A DNA stretch of 64,000 nt from KBS50 sp042666615 (GTDB taxonomy: Bacteria; Actinomycetota; Actinomycetes; Mycobacteriales; Micromonosporaceae), in the NCBI RefSeq assembly GCF_042666615.1, contig NZ_JBHTDD010000001.1:62001-126000 (forward strand), read 5' to 3'. Positions 1 through 10,968 of the stretch are shown here, one piece after another (position 1 is the stretch's first letter; every line of letters starts with the position of its first letter). The translations under genes were made by a program, and so were the position numbers. The notes beneath the pieces were generated by a model that saw nothing but the letters and a program-made list of their open reading frames with translations, was not told where the DNA came from and ran no database searches.

Positions 1-1603
<1,603 letters not shown>

Positions 1604-1668
1604 CACCCGACCATATCCAGTCCGTCCGGCGGGCGCCCGCGCTCCGGCAACGGGCCTCGATACCGGGG

Positions 1669-4353
1669 TCAGGAGGCGCCGTCGGCGCGCAGCGGGAAGA
1701 CTTTGGCCTGCGCGGAGTCGAGCAACGAGCGCAGCACCGCGACGATCTTCTCGGCCGGCATGGGTTTGAAGAAGTGGTAGCCCTGGGCGGCGGTGCAGCC
1801 GAGTTGGGCCAGGGCGGCCCGCTGATCGGCCGTCTCGACACCCTCCGCGACCACCCGTAGGCCCAGCTCCCGGGCCAGTTGGACGGTGGTCCGGACGATC
1901 GCGGCGGCCTCCGGAGAATCCGCCATCCGCATAACGAACGAGCGGTCCACCTTGAGTTCGTCCACCGGCACCCGGGCGAGGAAGGTCAACGAGGAGAAGC
2001 CGGTGCCGAAGTCGTCGACCGCGAGCTGCACACCCAGCGCCCGCAGCGCCCCCAGCACCTCGTCGATCACCTCCAACTCGCTCATCACCACCGTTTCGGT
2101 GATCTCCAGCACCAGCCGGCGCGGCGGGACCCGGTGCTGGCGCAGCGACTCGGCGACATCCGCGGGCAGGCTCGGATCGAGCAGGCTGCGGGCCGAGACG
2201 TTGATCGAGATGGGTACGTCGAGCCCGTGCCGGCCCCACTCGGCGGCCACCGTGAGCGCCTTGTCCACGACGTACCGGGTGAAGCCGCCGAGCAGTTCGC
2301 TGTTCTCCACGGTGCGGACGAAGTCGACGGGTCCGAGCATCCCGCGCCGGGGGTGGCTCCACCGGATCAGGGCCTCGACCCCGGTCGGGGCGCCGGTGTC
2401 CAGGTCTACGGCCGGCTGCAGGGCCAGCACCAGCTGGTCGTCGACCTCCAGCGCCTCGCGCAGCTCGGCGAGCAGGGCGAGCTGGTCGGTGTTGGCCGCA
2501 TCCCGGGTGCCGTCGTACGACGCGACGCTGCCGCCGCCCTCCTTCGCCTGGTACATCGCGACATCGGCCCGGCGCAGCAGTTCCGTCATGTCGGCGGTGC
2601 CGGCACCGGCCGCCACGACGCCCACCGACGCCTCGATGGACATCCGCACGTCGGCGACCTCCATCACCTCGGTGAGCACTTCGATGATCTCCCGTGCCCG
2701 ACGTACCGCGTGTGGTGTCGAGCCGGCGGAACCGGCCGGCGGGGCCGCGGTGACCAGCAGCGCGAACTCGTCACCGCCCAGCCGGCCGAGCAGCTCTCCG
2801 GGCCGGGCCAGGGTGCTCAGCCGGGCCGCGATCACCTGGAGCAGCTCGTCGCCCGCCGCGTGCCCGAGAGTGTCGTTGACCTCTTTGAAATGGTTGATGT
2901 CCAGCAGCAGCAGGGCGACCGGATGGTCGTGTCCGAGCTGCCGCAGCAGCGCGTCGCCACGAGCCAGCAACGCCACCCGGTTCAGCAGCCCGGTCAATGG
3001 GTCGTGCCGGGCCTCGTAGCTGGACCGCGCGGTCAGCACGCGGAGTTCGCGGTGCGTCGCGGCGTCGTGCAGCGCGGCCCCCAGCGCGTCGGCGAAGGCC
3101 GACAGGGCGGCGCGGTCCCGCGGGCCGGGATATACCGATCGCGGCAGCCGAACGCGCAACTCGCCGACGTGCACGGCCCCGACCAGCAGCGAACGGCTGA
3201 GTTCGGGCTCCTCACCGGTGCCGGGTCCGCCCGGCTCCTCGAACCGGGCCACGTCACTGCCGAACCCGGCCACGTCACTGCCGAACCCGGCCACGTCACC
3301 GCCGAACGCCGCGGTTGCCACCCTCGGCGGCCTCGACCCGGCGGCGGTCGACCCGCCCCTCGATTGGCCGCGTACCCGGGCTGGGCCGAGCGGCGGCGTC
3401 ATGGCCTCGTCGGTGACCTTTCCGTCGGACCCCCCGCGGTACCGGCGCCACTGGCCGTCCCCGCGTGCCACGTCGAGTTCCACCGACTCGGCGGTGAACA
3501 GGGCCAGCGCCCCGGTCACCCCGGCGGTCGCGACACCCCGCTCGTTCAGTTTGTTGAGCGCGCTTGTCGCCTCGGCGAACGTCCGCCAGACGCGCCGTTC
3601 CTCGTCGGCCCGCAACCGGTGACTGTATGTCTGCTGCAACAACCACAGCCCCGGCGGCAGCAGCAGCAGCCAGCGCGGGTCGCGATCGAGCATGGTCACC
3701 ACGACGAGCCCGACCAGCACGTTGCCGACGAACATCAGCAACTTGCCGCGCAACGTGGCGATCAGCAGTGGGCGGATCGCGGTACGTTCCCGCACCGCCA
3801 TGGTGCCGGCCGCGAGCGTCACGGTAACCAGGAGATAGACGCAGGCGCCAAGGACCATCGCGCCGGCCGAGGTGGGCGTGGGAGACAACCCGAACGGATC
3901 CACCAGAAGCCGGGTCGCGGCGGTGGCCAGCGAGGCGGCGATCGTCAGCGACGCGGTGACCCGGACGACCTCGACCGGCGGCCGTCCGTCGGAGACAGCC
4001 GAGAGGATCACCCAGGCGAGCCCGGAGCCGAGGAACACCGCCGCCGGGATCCAGCCGGCCGGCGCGAGATAGAGGGCGATGATGAGTGCCGCCTCGCCCC
4101 AGGCGACGTTTATGGTGCCGGTGGCCAGGCGGAAGCGCAGCCGGGCCAACTGGGCCAGGGCCACGATCGCCAGCGCCGCGCCCAATCGGGTCGGGTCGCC
4201 CGGTGGCCCCGTCGAGCCGCCGAACGGCACCCCGACCACCAGCCCGACGACGACAGCGGCGGCGGCGACCACGAACAGCACGGCGGCCAGCCCGACCAAC
4301 CTCCGGGGCAGTGTGGTCAGTCCGGCCCAGGCCAGCAGGCGACGATTGGTCAC
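1669..4353 (-). CDS. Membrane-anchored GGDEF/EAL cyclic-di-GMP signalling protein
   Basis: An 894-aa protein. About seven or eight hydrophobic segments fill residues 1-240, forming a membrane sensor region. A linker of low complexity follows, then a GGDEF domain (RLGGDEFALLV near residue 525) and a C-terminal EAL domain (VEALIRWSHPRRG near residue 660; DDFGTGFSSL and AEGVET motifs later). The intact GGDEF and EAL signatures suggest both diguanylate cyclase and phosphodiesterase chemistry could be present; which one dominates cannot be read from sequence. The linker holds a 21-bp tandem repeat (separate entry). Gene transcribed leftward; the next gene leftward (DUF255) starts 65 bp downstream of its stop. 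Confidence 0.92.
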   Translation of the reverse strand: MTNRRLLAWAGLTTLPRRLVGLAAVLFVVAAAAVVVGLVVGVPFGGSTGPPGDPTRLGAALAIVALAQLARLRFRLATGTINVAWGEAALIIALYLAPAGWIPAAVFLGSGLAWVILSAVSDGRPPVEVVRVTASLTIAASLATAATRLLVDPFGLSPTPTSAGAMVLGACVYLLVTVTLAAGTMAVRERTAIRPLLIATLRGKLLMFVGNVLVGLVVVTMLDRDPRWLLLLPPGLWLLQQTYSHRLRADEERRVWRTFAEATSALNKLNERGVATAGVTGALALFTAESVELDVARGDGQWRRYRGGSDGKVTDEAMTPPLGPARVRGQSRGGSTAAGSRPPRVATAAFGGDVAGFGSDVAGFGSDVARFEEPGGPGTGEEPELSRSLLVGAVHVGELRVRLPRSVYPGPRDRAALSAFADALGAALHDAATHRELRVLTARSSYEARHDPLTGLLNRVALLARGDALLRQLGHDHPVALLLLDINHFKEVNDTLGHAAGDELLQVIAARLSTLARPGELLGRLGGDEFALLVTAAPPAGSAGSTPHAVRRAREIIEVLTEVMEVADVRMSIEASVGVVAAGAGTADMTELLRRADVAMYQAKEGGGSVASYDGTRDAANTDQLALLAELREALEVDDQLVLALQPAVDLDTGAPTGVEALIRWSHPRRGMLGPVDFVRTVENSELLGGFTRYVVDKALTVAAEWGRHGLDVPISINVSARSLLDPSLPADVAESLRQHRVPPRRLVLEITETVVMSELEVIDEVLGALRALGVQLAVDDFGTGFSSLTFLARVPVDELKVDRSFVMRMADSPEAAAIVRTTVQLARELGLRVVAEGVETADQRAALAQLGCTAAQGYHFFKPMPAEKIVAVLRSLLDSAQAKVFPLRADGAS
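3244..3306. repeat. Three 21-bp tandem repeats inside the GGDEF/EAL gene
   Basis: Three near-identical units of 21 bp (core ggccacgtcactgccgaa) encode a repeated GSDVAGF peptide in the cytoplasmic linker before the GGDEF domain. The unit is a multiple of three, so copy-number change would keep the frame. Confidence 0.85.
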
Positions 4354-4612
4354 GGGTCCGCCCCCGCCGTGACCACGAATCGGATCGGGGCACCGGACGG
4401 AGTGGTCGGGCCGCGCTCACCACGCCGCGCGCTCGACACCGGTCCTGGGGCACGATCGGAGGTCCGGCCGGTGGCTGGAACGCGGCGCCGGTCAGATCTG
4501 ACAAACACTGACGCCCCCTCCGCGCACGGTGCGGGACTGAATGGTCCCCCGGCGGAAGGCTAAGCCATCCCGATGAGGGGCAACAGGGGTCGAGCGGGCC
4601 CCGGCGGATGAA

Positions 4613-4888
4613 TCACGATGTCGGTGGACGGTCCCGGCCCAGGTCACCCGGGTTTCCGGAAGCTCCGGAAGATTCATCCATGGTGGTCGGGCCGACGCCG
4701 GATTCCTCGTCGCGCTGGGCTGGAAAACGGTCCGGCAGCCGGCGCAGCCGGGCGTTCATATTGCGGATCAGCAGCACCGTGACGATCGCCAACACGACGA
4801 TCATGAACAGGCCCATCGGCCCGGCGAGGCCGCCGGACCGGGTATCCCCGAAGTTGTTCTCCGCGAGCACCTGCGCAGCGGTCATCAT
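4613..4888 (-). CDS. Small single-pass membrane protein, function unknown
   Basis: A 91-aa protein with one clear transmembrane helix (GPMGLFMIVVLAIVTVLLI, about residues 24-42), then basic residues (RNMNARLRRLPDR) and a disordered polar tail rich in Gly, Ser and Asp. The start is ATG at 4888, preceded by GGAGGATCGG at good spacing. It lies just downstream of mca on the same strand, about 110 bp away. The positive-inside rule would put the tail in the cytoplasm. I do not recognise a named family. Confidence 0.75.
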   Translation of the reverse strand: MMTAAQVLAENNFGDTRSGGLAGPMGLFMIVVLAIVTVLLIRNMNARLRRLPDRFPAQRDEESGVGPTTMDESSGASGNPGDLGRDRPPTS

Positions 4889-5001
4889 GTCCGATCCTCC
4901 GAAGTGCGGCCGTCAGGGCCGGTGTCAAAGTCCTCGGTCGAGCCAAGGCAGAGTCCGGGAGCTTTGACACGGGCCCCAGTCAACCGTACGCCGCTGCCCG
5001 G

Positions 5002-5883
5002 TCATCGGGCATACGAGGTGCCCCGGATGCCGGCGAACAGGTCCGACTCAGGCAGCGGGCTCTCGACCACCGACCTGGCCAACTGGAAGTCCTCCGTCGG
5101 CCAGGCCCGCCGCTGCAACTCCATCGGCACGTGGAACCAGAAACCGTCAGGGTCGACCTGGGTGGCGTGCGCCCGGAGCGCGTCGTCCCGGACCGGGAAG
5201 TAGTCGGCGCAGTCCACCCGGGTGGTGATCCGGGGACCCTTGTCGGGCCGTTCCTCCCAGCGCTCCAGCCATTCCTGGTACGGCGATTCCAACCCGGCCT
5301 CCAGCATCGCCTCGTGCAACGCGACGATCTTGCCCTTGGAGAACCCGATGTCGTAGTACAGCTTCAGCGGCTGCCACGGCTCGCCCAGCTCCGGATAGCG
5401 CGCCGGGTCCGCGGCCGCCTCGAAGGCCGCCACCGTCACCTTGTGGGTCATGATGTGGTCCGGGTGCGGGTAGCCGCCCTCCTCGTCGTACGTGGTGATC
5501 ACGTGCGGGCGGAACTCACGGATGAGCCGGACCAGTGGCCCGGCGGCAACGGCCAGGTCCTGGAGGGCGAAGCATCCCTCCGGCAGGGGCGGCAGGGGAT
5601 CCCCCTCGGGCAGCCCGGAGTCGACGAAGCCCAACCAGGCCTGCTCGACACCGAGGATGGCCCGCGCCGCGTCCATCTCGCCGCGCCGGATCTCCGCGAT
5701 GTTCTCCCAGATCTCGGGGCGGTCCAGCTTGGGGTTCAGTACGCTGCCCCGCTCGCCTCCGGTGCAGGTGGCGACCAGTACGTCGACTCCCTCCGCGACA
5801 TACTTCGCGGTGGTCGCGGCCCCCTTGCTCGACTCGTCGTCCGGATGGGCGTGGACGGCCATCAGACGCAGTTGCTCTGCCAA
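5002..5883 (-). CDS. mca: Mycothiol S-conjugate amidase
   Basis: A 293-aa zinc amidase of the LmbE/PIG-L family. It cleaves mycothiol S-conjugates to release glucosaminyl-inositol and a mercapturic acid, which is then exported: a detoxification step restricted to mycothiol-producing actinomycetes. The metal site HAHPDDES lies at about residues 11-18 and a second histidine motif HPDH near residue 145. Length matches the family. I place the start at TTG 5883 (giving MAEQLRLMAVHAHPDDE), since the frame open upstream is not conserved-looking; a downstream ATG at 5859 is possible but would clip the first strand. The DUF4307 gene is transcribed divergently, as is common beside mca. Confidence 0.93.
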   Translation of the reverse strand: MAEQLRLMAVHAHPDDESSKGAATTAKYVAEGVDVLVATCTGGERGSVLNPKLDRPEIWENIAEIRRGEMDAARAILGVEQAWLGFVDSGLPEGDPLPPLPEGCFALQDLAVAAGPLVRLIREFRPHVITTYDEEGGYPHPDHIMTHKVTVAAFEAAADPARYPELGEPWQPLKLYYDIGFSKGKIVALHEAMLEAGLESPYQEWLERWEERPDKGPRITTRVDCADYFPVRDDALRAHATQVDPDGFWFHVPMELQRRAWPTEDFQLARSVVESPLPESDLFAGIRGTSYAR

Positions 5884-6072
5884 CTCCGGTGCTCCCTCGT
5901 CATACCGGGCGATGCCGATGCCGCCGGACATCCGGCACGACCCGGGCGACGCCGGGTGAAGACACCCGGACGGCGAGCGGCCCGCCGGACCGACCACGGC
6001 GGCCGGCTGAGATGATGGACTCCTGACATTCTTGCCGATGCCACCGACAGAAACCGCAGGAGTTTGCCTCCG

Positions 6073-6507
6073 GTGATCGAGACGCACGCCACAACGCCGC
6101 CCGGAGCGCCGATGTTCCCGGCGGGCCGCTACGGTCGGCGCCGGGCCGTCCGGCGGCGCCGGCCGTGGCTGGTCGGGCTGCTCGCGCTGGCACTGGTCGC
6201 GACGCTCGGGTTGATCTCGGTGCGCTTGTACGAGCAGTACGGAGATCCGGAATACCGGGCAAAGGTGATCACCTACACCGACATCACCGACAGGCAGGTG
6301 GTGGTCGACTTCGAGGTGACCGTCCCGGCCGGTGGTGCCGCCGTCTGCGTGCTGCGCGCCCGGTCCCGGGACGGCGCCACAGTCGGTCAGGAGGAGGTCC
6401 GGGTGGCGGCCGCGCCCGGACAGCGCCATTCCCGGGTGCGGCATTTGATGATCACCACCGGGCGACCGCTGGTCGGCGAGGTGCTGCGCTGCCGACCGGC
6501 GGACTGA
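6073..6507 (+). CDS. DUF4307 family membrane protein
   Basis: About 144 aa. A basic N-terminus (GRRRAVRRRRPW) precedes one transmembrane helix (LVGLLALALVATLGLISV). The extracytoplasmic domain that follows has the DUF4307 pattern (TDITDRQVVVDFEV, CVLRARSRDG, VGQEEV). Members commonly sit divergent from mca, as here; no biochemical role is established. Start chosen at GTG 6073, which lies 10 nt after AGGAG (6058-6062); a TTG at 6064 is too close to that ribosome-binding site. Confidence 0.85.
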   Translation: MIETHATTPPGAPMFPAGRYGRRRAVRRRRPWLVGLLALALVATLGLISVRLYEQYGDPEYRAKVITYTDITDRQVVVDFEVTVPAGGAAVCVLRARSRDGATVGQEEVRVAAAPGQRHSRVRHLMITTGRPLVGEVLRCRPAD

Positions 6508-6696
6508 CCGCCAGCCGGACGCACGGGTCGGCGCCCGTCGACACCGGCCAACGCCGGGTCATGAGCCCGTCCCCCGCCCGCAAGCCGTGAGTCGTGGATC
6601 CGTCCGCCGGGAAACGAGCGCGGTGCGGCGTGTATCGCACTGGTAACTTGGTAAGTCGTCCCTGTCCACCGCTATGCCCACCCGAGGAGATCGCCT

Positions 6697-7191
6697 GTGT
6701 CCACGACCGATCAAGGCGCCACCTGGCTGTCGCAGGACGCGTACGACCGGCTGCAGGCCGAGCTCGACGAGTTGATCGCTGCCCGCCCCGCCGTCGCCGC
6801 GGAAATCAACGAACGCCGGGAGGAGGGTGACCTCCGGGAGAACGGTGGTTACCACGCCGCCCGTGAAGAGCAGGGCAAGCAGGAGGCGCGCATCCGCTAC
6901 CTCCAGGAGCTGCTGCGCACCGCCCGGGTGGGCGAAGCTCCGACGGCGGACGCCATCGCCCCGGGCACCGTCGTGACGATCTACTTCGACGACGACACCG
7001 ACGCCACGGAGACCTTCCTGCTCGGCTCCCGGGAGATCTCCGCCACCACCGACCTCAGGGTCTACAGCCCGGAATCCGCCCTCGGGCAGGCCATCCTGGG
7101 CAGCCGGTCGGGCCAGACCGTGACCTACACCGCACCGAGCGGCGCCGATATCAAGGTCACCGTGGTCAGGTTCGAACCGTACGGAGGCTGA
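6697..7191 (+). CDS. greA: Transcription elongation factor GreA
   Basis: A 164-aa GreA/GreB protein that binds in the RNA polymerase secondary channel and stimulates cleavage of the backtracked transcript. The N-terminal coiled coil is intact and includes the tip ERREEGDLRENGGYHAAREEQ region, with its acidic residues (about residues 45-65). The C-terminal domain shows VTIYFDDDTD and SPESALGQAILG. GTG start with GAGGAG upstream. A strong bidirectional terminator separates it from the convergent ilvA. Confidence 0.96.
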   Translation: MSTTDQGATWLSQDAYDRLQAELDELIAARPAVAAEINERREEGDLRENGGYHAAREEQGKQEARIRYLQELLRTARVGEAPTADAIAPGTVVTIYFDDDTDATETFLLGSREISATTDLRVYSPESALGQAILGSRSGQTVTYTAPSGADIKVTVVRFEPYGG

Positions 7192-7205
7192 CCGCAGATA
7201 CGGCA

Positions 7206-7246
7206 AAGGGCCCCTTATCACCGCACGGCGGGATAAAGGGGCCCTC
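7206..7246. terminator. Bidirectional terminator between greA and ilvA
   Basis: The inverted repeat AGGGGCCCCTTAT-type stem (7207-7218 pairing with 7233-7245, one bulged A) lies in the short gap between two convergent genes, with T-rich flank on the + side. Confidence 0.8.
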
Positions 7247-7254
7247 TTCATTCG

Positions 7255-8472
7255 TCAATCCGCCCCGAAGGAGACCAGGTAGCCGCTGGTCCGTAGCGCC
7301 TCGATCAATCGGTCCGAGTGTTCGGCGCCCCGGGTCTCCACGGACAGCGCCACCTCGACCTCGCCGAGCCGCAGATGCGGGTTGTGCCGCTGGTGCTCGA
7401 CGTCCACCACGTTGCCCCGATGCTCGGCGATCTGCATGAGCAGGGACGCCAGCTGCCCCGGCCGGTCCGAGCAGCGCACCGTGAACCGCAGGTAACGCCC
7501 GGCCGCGGCCAGCCCGTGCCCGATCACCCGCAGCAGCAGCAACGGGTCGATGTTGCCACCGCTCAGCACCGCCACCGCCGGCGTCGGCGCCTCCACCGCC
7601 CCGGCGAGCAGCGCCGCCACCCCCACCGCCCCGGCCGGCTCCACCACCTGCTTGCCCCGCTCCAACAACATCAGCAGGGCCCGGGAGATGTCCTCCTCGG
7701 AGACGGTCACCATCTCGTCCACCAGCTTCGCCACATGCGCGAAGGTCACCTCACCCGGCCGACCCACGGCGATCCCGTCGGCGATCGTGGTGAACGACGC
7801 GAGGCGTACCGGCTCTCCGGCGCTGAGCGACGGCGGGAAGGCCGCCGCCCCCGCCGCCTGCACCCCCACCACGCGGACGTCCGGCCGGAGTGCCTTGGCG
7901 GCCACCGCGATGCCGGAGACCAGCCCGCCACCGCCCACCCCCGTCACGATGGTCCGCACCTCCGGGCACTGGTCGAGGATCTCCAACGCCACGGTGCCCT
8001 GACCGGCGATCACGTCCCGATGATCGAACGGGTGGATGAGCACCGCACCCGTCCGGTCGGCGAACTCCTGCGCGGCCACCAGCGCCTCGTCCACGGTGCT
8101 GCCGGACAGCTCGACCGTGGCGCCGTACCCCTTCGTCGCCGCCACCTTCGGCAGCGGGGCGTTCGCCGGCATGAAGACCGTCGCGTCGGTGCCGACCAGG
8201 CCGGCGGCGAGCGCCACACCCTGAGCGTGGTTGCCCGCGCTGGCTGCCACCACCCCCCGGGCCCGCTCCGCCGGGCTCAACCGGGAGATCCGCACGTAGG
8301 CGCCGCGCACCTTGTACGACCCGGCGCGTTGCAGATGCTCGCACTTGAGCCACACCGGGCCGCCGAGTGCCGAGCTCAGCGGTCGGGACGGCTCCAGCGG
8401 CGTGGTGCGGGTGACACCAACGAGCAGATCCCGCGCGGACTCGACGTCGGGCAGTCCGACCAGCTCCGTCAT
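7255..8472 (-). CDS. ilvA: Threonine ammonia-lyase (biosynthetic type with ACT-like domain)
   Basis: A 405-aa fold-type II PLP enzyme that deaminates threonine to 2-oxobutanoate, the first step to isoleucine. The PLP lysine is in GSYKVRGA near residue 53. ASAGNHAQG and the glycine-rich TGVGGGGLVSG phosphate-binding loop follow. The C-terminal 80 residues (RFTVRCSDRPGQLASLL) form an ACT-type regulatory domain, so isoleucine feedback is plausible. ATG at 8472 overlaps the stop of the DUF4328 gene by 4 bp (ATGA), so the two are translationally coupled. Confidence 0.93.
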   Translation of the reverse strand: MTELVGLPDVESARDLLVGVTRTTPLEPSRPLSSALGGPVWLKCEHLQRAGSYKVRGAYVRISRLSPAERARGVVAASAGNHAQGVALAAGLVGTDATVFMPANAPLPKVAATKGYGATVELSGSTVDEALVAAQEFADRTGAVLIHPFDHRDVIAGQGTVALEILDQCPEVRTIVTGVGGGGLVSGIAVAAKALRPDVRVVGVQAAGAAAFPPSLSAGEPVRLASFTTIADGIAVGRPGEVTFAHVAKLVDEMVTVSEEDISRALLMLLERGKQVVEPAGAVGVAALLAGAVEAPTPAVAVLSGGNIDPLLLLRVIGHGLAAAGRYLRFTVRCSDRPGQLASLLMQIAEHRGNVVDVEHQRHNPHLRLGEVEVALSVETRGAEHSDRLIEALRTSGYLVSFGAD

Positions 8473-9389
8473 GCCCCGATCGTGCCACCTCGGATTTCCG
8501 GGCCGGCCGGGGATGGCATCGCCATGCCGGGTAGCACCTGCCCGATCGGCTGTCCACCGCCCCGGATCCGGGCCGTCTGGGCAGCCGATATCCGAATGAT
8601 CAGGACGGCGAGGGCGCCGGCCGCGACGACGCCGCAGAGTGCGACGAGCGGATAGGTGATGGTCGTCGACCCGTAGTAGTCGACATACGCCTGGTAGTCG
8701 TCCGGAGTCGCCAGCACGGTGGGCAACTCGTCGTACCGCCGTTGGTCGAGCCGGCTGAGGAGCTGCCCCCCGTACGAGTTGATCACCCAGCCGGCCCACC
8801 AGACGCCGATCAGGGCCGGCGCGCCGGCCCGGCCGAGGCTGCCCCGGGCGATCTGGATCATCACCCGGCAGGGGATGACCAGGTTGGCGAACGGTATGAA
8901 CCAACCACCGATCGCCCAGCCGGCACCCATTCCCGGCGTGGCCTCCGGGAATGCCTCGATGTTCTTGCGCGCCCGGTAGAACCAGATGATGACGAGCGTG
9001 GCGGCGGCGAGGGTGCAGGCCAGCACCGGGAGGGTGAGCACGGCTTCCAGCAGCGCCGCGTCGGAGAGCAGCTCGGGATCGTCGGTCTGCTGGGCGCGCA
9101 CCGCCATTCTCCGGCCGATGATCGGCCAGAACGACAGCAGCGTGTCCACCAGCGCGGTGGCCGCCACCGCGACGATGGCCGCGATACCCACACCGCGCAC
9201 GGCGTACGTCCGCGTCGCCGTGGGCTGCGCGGGGAACGCCGGAGATGCCGGAGGCTGCGTGGGGTACGCCTGCCGTACCCCGTACGCCGGCTGCTGTCCG
9301 ACGCCCGGATCCTCCCAGAGCGGCGCGTGGCAGAACCGGCACCGGACATCCTGCGGCGGCACGTCCCGCTTACAGATCTGACACCGCAT
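8469..9389 (-). CDS. Zinc-ribbon DUF4328 membrane protein
   Basis: A 306-aa protein. The N-terminus is a zinc ribbon (CQICKRDVPPQDVRCRFC, residues 3-20), followed by a Pro/Gln/Tyr-rich linker. The membrane region has five or six helices and the DUF4328 signature (FYRARKNIEAF, WAIGGWFIPFANLVIPCRVM). Function unknown. It is upstream of ilvA and overlaps its start by 4 bp. The pairing looks like simple operon packing rather than shared pathway. Confidence 0.87.
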   Translation of the reverse strand: MRCQICKRDVPPQDVRCRFCHAPLWEDPGVGQQPAYGVRQAYPTQPPASPAFPAQPTATRTYAVRGVGIAAIVAVAATALVDTLLSFWPIIGRRMAVRAQQTDDPELLSDAALLEAVLTLPVLACTLAAATLVIIWFYRARKNIEAFPEATPGMGAGWAIGGWFIPFANLVIPCRVMIQIARGSLGRAGAPALIGVWWAGWVINSYGGQLLSRLDQRRYDELPTVLATPDDYQAYVDYYGSTTITYPLVALCGVVAAGALAVLIIRISAAQTARIRGGGQPIGQVLPGMAMPSPAGPEIRGGTIGA

Positions 9390-9452
9390 GATCGCCCCCC
9401 GGTCGACGTGCCGGGCACACGATAATCGACCGCGATCAAGCCGGCGACCCCG

Positions 9453-10841
9453 TTACCGGGCGACCGGATACTCCGGGGCGTGCCGCTGCCACGGCTGGGC
9501 CAGCTCGAACTGGCCGGCGACGGCGAGCAGCCGCAGCTCGGACCCGGGCGGGCCGACCAGTTGCACGCCGACCGGCAGCCCGTCGGGGCGCCGCCCGACC
9601 GGCACCACGATCGCCGGCAGGCCAGCCACGTTCCACGGCGCCGCGTACGGGGCGTACCGGATGTTGACGCTCATGTTGGCCCGCCAGGAGCGCCTCGACC
9701 AGCCGTCCGCGCCCGGCGGGGTGGCCGCCAGGGCCGGGGTGAGCAGCAGGTCCAGGTCGTTGTCGGCGAAGAACGCGACGCTCCGCTCCCGCCAGGCCGC
9801 GCGGTCGGACTCCCGGACCAGGCCGCGCCGCTCGGCCACGCCGCCCAGGACGGCGTGCCGGCGGGTCCGTGGTTGCAGGGTCGCGCGGTCCACCCCGGCG
9901 GCCCGCGCCTCGGCCGCCGCGGCGGCCAGCCAGGTGGCCACGCCACGCAGCCCGAGCGAGGTGGGATAGACCGGGTCGGCGGCGATGGCGTCATGTCCGG
10001 CGGCCGCGAGCAGCCGGGACCCGGTGGCCACCGCGTCCCGGTTGGCGTCGTCGAGCCGTACGCCACGTACCGGCGACCGCAGCGACACCGCGATCCGCAG
10101 CCGGTTCGGCGGCACCAGCTTGTCCGGGCGGCGACCGGCGAGCACCGCGAAGCCGAGGGCGGCGTCGGCGACCGTGGTGGCGAGGATTCCGTGTTCGGCC
10201 AGTCCGAACCAGTCGGTGGCACCAAGCTGGCAGGGCACCACGCCGCGCCCCGGTTTGAGCCCCACGAGGCCGCAGCAGGCGGCCGGGATCCGGATCGAGC
10301 CCAGCCCGTCGTTGCCGTGCGCGATGGGGACCAACCCGGCCGCGACCGCCGCCGCGGCGCCGCCGGAGGAGCCACCGGGGGTACGGTCGCGATGCCACGG
10401 GTTGCGGGTCGTCGCGGACTCGTCGTCGGTGGTGCCCCACAACCCCAGTTCGGGCATCCGGGTGACGCCGACGATCACCGCGCCGGCGCCCCGCAGCCGG
10501 CGTACCACCTCGTGGTCCTCCTCGGCGACGGCGGTCCGCACCACCGCGGAGCCGTTCCAGGTCGGCAGACCGGCTACCGGCGTGTTCTCCTTCACGGCGA
10601 CCGGCACCCCGGCCAACGGAAGGTTTGCCAGGTCGTCCTGCTCGTCGACCTTCTCCGCCTCGACGATCGCCTCGCCGCCGCGGACCACCCGGAACGCGGA
10701 CAGGTCACGGTCGGCGCGGGCGATGTGCTCCAGATGGTCGGCGACCACCTGGGTCGCCGAGGTGTCCCCCCGACGAACGGCCCGGGCGACCTGCTTCGCG
10801 GTCGCACCCACCCAGGTCGGCATCATCTCCTGCACCGCCAC
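9453..10841 (-). CDS. Amidase of the amidase-signature family
   Basis: A 462-aa amidase-signature hydrolase. The catalytic Ser-cisSer-Lys triad is visible: Lys in AVKENTP (about residue 85) and the serines in PGGSSGGAAAAVAAG (about residue 155). The GNDGLGSIRIPAACCG block follows. Likely cleaves a carboxamide; the substrate cannot be read. The start is ambiguous between GTG 10841, a GTG two codons later (better spaced from GGAGG) and ATG 10823. It is not GatA-like in context: no gatB or gatC neighbours. Confidence 0.88.
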   Translation of the reverse strand: MAVQEMMPTWVGATAKQVARAVRRGDTSATQVVADHLEHIARADRDLSAFRVVRGGEAIVEAEKVDEQDDLANLPLAGVPVAVKENTPVAGLPTWNGSAVVRTAVAEEDHEVVRRLRGAGAVIVGVTRMPELGLWGTTDDESATTRNPWHRDRTPGGSSGGAAAAVAAGLVPIAHGNDGLGSIRIPAACCGLVGLKPGRGVVPCQLGATDWFGLAEHGILATTVADAALGFAVLAGRRPDKLVPPNRLRIAVSLRSPVRGVRLDDANRDAVATGSRLLAAAGHDAIAADPVYPTSLGLRGVATWLAAAAAEARAAGVDRATLQPRTRRHAVLGGVAERRGLVRESDRAAWRERSVAFFADNDLDLLLTPALAATPPGADGWSRRSWRANMSVNIRYAPYAAPWNVAGLPAIVVPVGRRPDGLPVGVQLVGPPGSELRLLAVAGQFELAQPWQRHAPEYPVAR

Positions 10842-10968
10842 ACCCTCCCCATCAGGTCCTCAGGTACGCCGAGCGGCGCCACGCCCGCGGTACCGGCACC
10901 GTGCCGGCACCGCGCCAGCGGAACCGGCCCGCCCGCGACGCGGCCGGGCCGGTTCACCGCCGTGGCGG

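Noticed and set aside
1879..4563. 894-codon open frame on the + strand opposite the GGDEF/EAL gene
   Set aside because: Translation is Arg/Gly/His/Gln-rich low complexity without motifs; the minus strand carries clear GGDEF and EAL signatures. High G+C makes antisense frames open.
7206..7246. Riboswitch upstream of a gene
   Set aside because: The hairpin lies between convergent stops of greA and ilvA, so it is a terminator.
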